DNA from: an uncultured Lachnospiraceae bacterium
GTDB taxonomy: Bacteria; Bacillota; Clostridia; Lachnospirales; Lachnospiraceae
Direction: 5' to 3'
DNA length: 6,606 nucleotides
Assembly: GCA_905236545.1 (NCBI GenBank)
Contig: CAJOQO010000307.1
Coordinates: 1-6,606, forward strand
Shown: piece after piece, positions 5,009 through 6,606 of the stretch
Layout of the letters: each line of letters starts with the position of its first letter
Numbering within the stretch: position 1 is the stretch's first letter
Position numbers and translations under genes: made by a program
The notes under the pieces: generated by a model
The model's input: the letters and a program-made list of their open reading frames with translations, nothing else
What the model was told of the DNA's origin: nothing
Database searches by the model: none

Positions 5009-6355
5009 TTACTCTTCTTCCGCGCCCTCTACCACAACACTTGTAATATGGGGCAGTGGTTCTTCGTACCAATACAGGAAGCCTTCCATGTCAATCTTAT
5101 CGCCAACCTTCAGGTTCTCGACTGCCTTATAGACATCGCTGTCTTTATCACACAGATAGGACTCTATCACAAAGGAGTAAGTCTCTCCATCTACAGATGC
5201 CTCGAAATACAGGTCATCGCCTTCTGATCCGGAACCGTCCCAGCCATACAGGAAGGCCGGTGCTTCTTTCGCCTTTGTTTTGGACTTGCCGCCCGCAGCA
5301 GATTCGGTCTCTTCCTCCACTACCGAAGCCGGCTCGACAGTCATGCCCTTAAATGAAACCTTCTCGTTCAGGTGTTTGTACAGCTCATCTTCATCTGCCA
5401 TTATCTCTGTCACGTCAATTGCCTTGGGAAGATATGGTTTCTCATCCAGAATCTCAATCGAATCCAGATCATCTGCCACAATCTCATCTTCGCCAGCCCA
5501 CTCACTCTTATATCCGGTGAAGCGGATCTTGACTCCCGGCTTCAGTCTTGCATAATCAGACTTGCTGCACGGCACGTCATAGAAGAAGTATCCGCCGTCC
5601 TTATCCTGTGCGTAGATCGTAACAGTATCCGTACCGACTTCTTTGTTATCCTCATACCATTCCTGCTTGCCCTGGACATAGGCCTCGACAGTAACGAGGG
5701 TACCTGTTTCTGCGTTGACGTACTCTTCATACGTCATGACGCCGGATGCCTCACCTTCTGCTTCAGTCTCTGTCTCCGCTTCTGTCTCGACCGCTTCTTC
5801 GGTTTCTGTTTCTTCCTCAGTCTCGACTTCGGTCTCTACCGCTTCCTCTTCCGTCTCAACGATCTCGCTTTCGGTCTCGATCACTTCCTCTTCCGTCTCA
5901 ACCGCTTCTTCGGTTTCTGTTTCTTCCTCGGTCTCGATCGCTTCCTCTTCCGTCTCGACGTCGCCTTCGGTCTCTTCTTCAGTCTCTGTGACCAAAACGA
6001 CTATCGTTTTCGCCTGATCCATTTCTGTCTCAGCTGCTGCTTCCGTTTCTGTCTCAACGACTGCTTCTTCCGTTTCTGTCTCAACAACTGCTTCTTCCGT
6101 ATCAGCAGCTTCTTCTGTCTCTGTTTCCGGTGCTTCCGTCTCAACAACTGCCGCTTCTGTCTCTGCAGCTGGTGCCTGTGTTTCATCCGCCTGCGTCTCG
6201 AGGGCCTGCGTTTCCTTCGCCTGCGTCTCGGGCGCCTGTGTTTCCTTCGCCTGCGTCTCCTTGGGCGCTTCTGTCTCTTTTGGCTTACTGCTGCAGCCTG
6301 TCAATGCGAGAGCAGTGAGTGCGACGGCAGCCGCAAATAATTTAACCTTCTTCAT
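5009..6355 (-). CDS. Secreted lipoprotein with Glu/Thr-repeat stalk and two predicted OB-like domains
   Basis: This 448-residue protein starts with a lipoprotein signal: positively charged MKKVK, a hydrophobic core and the lipobox LALTGC, with Cys21 as the expected lipid-anchored residue. Residues about 27-203 are a low-complexity stalk, first of ETQA units, then strongly acidic ETEEE-type units, presumably spanning the cell wall. Two globular parts follow, about 207-303 (TLVTVEAYVQGKQ..., YFFYDVPCS, GVKIRFTGYKSEW) and about 312-443 (VSFKGMTVEP, AFLYGWDGSG, LKVGDKIDMEGFLYWY). Their strand pattern and spacing resemble OB-like beta barrels; they look related to each other. A Lys/Ser/Glu-rich insert lies at about 345-364. 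The ATG at 6355 has GAGGAGG closely upstream. It has its own promoter and terminator, so it is probably a single-gene unit. Function is unknown; a cell-surface binding role is only a guess. Confidence 0.95.
   Translation of the reverse strand: MKKVKLFAAAVALTALALTGCSSKPKETEAPKETQAKETQAPETQAKETQALETQADETQAPAAETEAAVVETEAPETETEEAADTEEAVVETETEEAVVETETEAAAETEMDQAKTIVVLVTETEEETEGDVETEEEAIETEEETETEEAVETEEEVIETESEIVETEEEAVETEVETEEETETEEAVETEAETETEAEGEASGVMTYEEYVNAETGTLVTVEAYVQGKQEWYEDNKEVGTDTVTIYAQDKDGGYFFYDVPCSKSDYARLKPGVKIRFTGYKSEWAGEDEIVADDLDSIEILDEKPYLPKAIDVTEIMADEDELYKHLNEKVSFKGMTVEPASVVEEETESAAGGKSKTKAKEAPAFLYGWDGSGSEGDDLYFEASVDGETYSFVIESYLCDKDSDVYKAVENLKVGDKIDMEGFLYWYEEPLPHITSVVVEGAEEE
5791..5937 (-). 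repeat. 36-bp direct repeats within the Glu/Thr stalk
   Basis: Near-identical 36-base segments at 5791-5826 and 5902-5937 differ at one base and are 111 bases (37 codons) apart, inside a wider field of ETE-coding repeats (about 5755-6290). This points to internal duplication as the way the stalk grew. All visible shifts are multiples of three. Confidence 0.75.
5994..6010. repeat. Perfect inverted repeat inside the lipoprotein stalk
   Basis: AAAACGA (5994-6000) and TCGTTTT (6004-6010) form a 7-base stem with a three-base loop. It falls in the only hydrophobic island of the stalk (MDQAKTIVVLV, residues 112-122), and its composition differs from the surrounding Glu/Thr codons. Confidence 0.6.
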
Positions 6356-6423
6356 ACTACCTCCTCACTACGATACCTGTTTTACTCACAGCAATTCTGC
6401 GAGCCCGATAAAACCTGAATCCT

Positions 6424-6453
6424 ATTATAACAATATCACTCGCTATAACTCAA
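6424..6453 (-). promoter_or_regulatory. Promoter of the lipoprotein gene
   Basis: On the minus strand TTGAGT (6448-6453, 4 of 6 consensus) and a perfect TATAAT (6424-6429) are separated by 18 bases. The predicted start near 6417 leaves a leader of about 62 bases. That leader contains an inverted pair, GTTTTA and TAAAAC, of unknown meaning, before the GAGGAGG ribosome-binding site. Confidence 0.65.
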
Positions 6454-6474
6454 GCAGCTTTTCGCAGCGCACCT

Positions 6475-6606
6475 GGACAGCCTCAGAAACCCCTGCGGCC
6501 GTCTAATGATTCCAAGCAGGTGGCCTGCGGCAGGCATAGCACAAGGCCGGAGTGGTGGCTTCCCCATAAGCAAACCATAGCAGGAACGACGCTGAGATCT
6601 TTGCCC
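6475..6606. ncRNA. Candidate structured RNA (unidentified, perhaps 6S-like), cut by window edge
   Basis: No convincing gene is seen here, but the region folds on paper as a long rod: CTCAG (6482-6486) with CTGAG (6592-6596), CCTGC (6492-6496) with GCAGG (6580-6584), AAGC (6514-6517) with GCTT (6558-6561), and GGCCT (6522-6526) with AGGCC (6544-6548). Two facing unpaired stretches of about 17 bases (6497-6513 and 6562-6579) form a central bubble. That outline recalls 6S RNA, but I do not recognise its sequence. The strand is uncertain: neither strand shows a terminator within the window, and a weak TATAAC at 6444-6449 is the only plus-strand hint of a promoter. Confidence 0.35.

Noticed and set aside
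4815..5072. Minus-strand frame of 85 codons overlapping the end of the lipoprotein gene and the 24-bp array
   Set aside because: It starts inside another gene without a ribosome-binding site, crosses a strong terminator, and has no start codon in the gap; kept only as a possible remnant of a longer pncC tail.
5372..6340. Plus-strand open frame of 322 codons opposite the lipoprotein gene
   Set aside because: It is the Phe/Leu/Arg/Cys-rich complement of the Glu/Thr repeats and has no independent support.
6438..6606. Open frame at the right edge on the minus strand (about 56 codons)
   Set aside because: The translation looks like random Arg/Cys/Pro-rich sequence, the frame is open only because it is cut by the edge, and the pairing pattern supports an RNA better.

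Overview
The window looks like chromosomal DNA of a moderately GC-rich Firmicute of class Clostridia, most likely a Lachnospiraceae relative. This is inferred from the AraC/YesN-type regulator, the Clostridia-style lipoprotein with a Glu/Thr-rich linker and the strong GGAGG ribosome-binding sites. No species can be named from the sequence.

Layout. At the left edge, on the minus strand, is the first 55 codons of a probable glycerophosphodiester phosphodiesterase (1-165). Upstream of it on the same strand is a two-gene metal-efflux unit. A 73-residue free-standing heavy-metal-associated (HMA) domain protein (2360-2581) is followed by a P1B-type Zn/Cd/Pb ATPase that has no N-terminal HMA domain of its own (274-2244). 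A promoter and an inverted repeat of the ArsR/SmtB operator type lie in front of them (2611-2674). Reading rightward from the shared intergenic region is an AraC-family regulator (2888-4066). Convergent to it is a CinA C-terminal-domain (PncC-type) protein with a repetitive Asn/Lys/Glu-rich N-terminal tail (4155-4787). Next on the minus strand is a lipoprotein with a roughly 175-residue Glu/Thr repeat stalk and two predicted beta-rich domains (5009-6355), with its own terminator and promoter. The right end (about 6475-6606) has no convincing gene but folds on paper into a long rod with a central bubble, so it may be a structured RNA cut by the window edge.

How it works together. The HMA protein and the ATPase are probably co-transcribed and act together in exporting zinc, cadmium or lead, with a metal-sensing repressor encoded elsewhere. 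The AraC regulator, the PncC protein and the lipoprotein show no clear functional link to the efflux unit.

The most unusual property is the density of short tandem duplications. These are 12 bp inside the ATPase, 39 bp just after the HMA stop, 41 bp copying the end of the pncC-like gene, 36 bp in its start and 24 bp in its leader, plus the Glu/Thr repeats. Several sit exactly at gene ends, which suggests slippage-type duplication reshapes termini and leaders in this genome. I found no CRISPR array, tRNA, rRNA, transposase or phage gene, and no sequence that clearly forms a new defence or mobile system.
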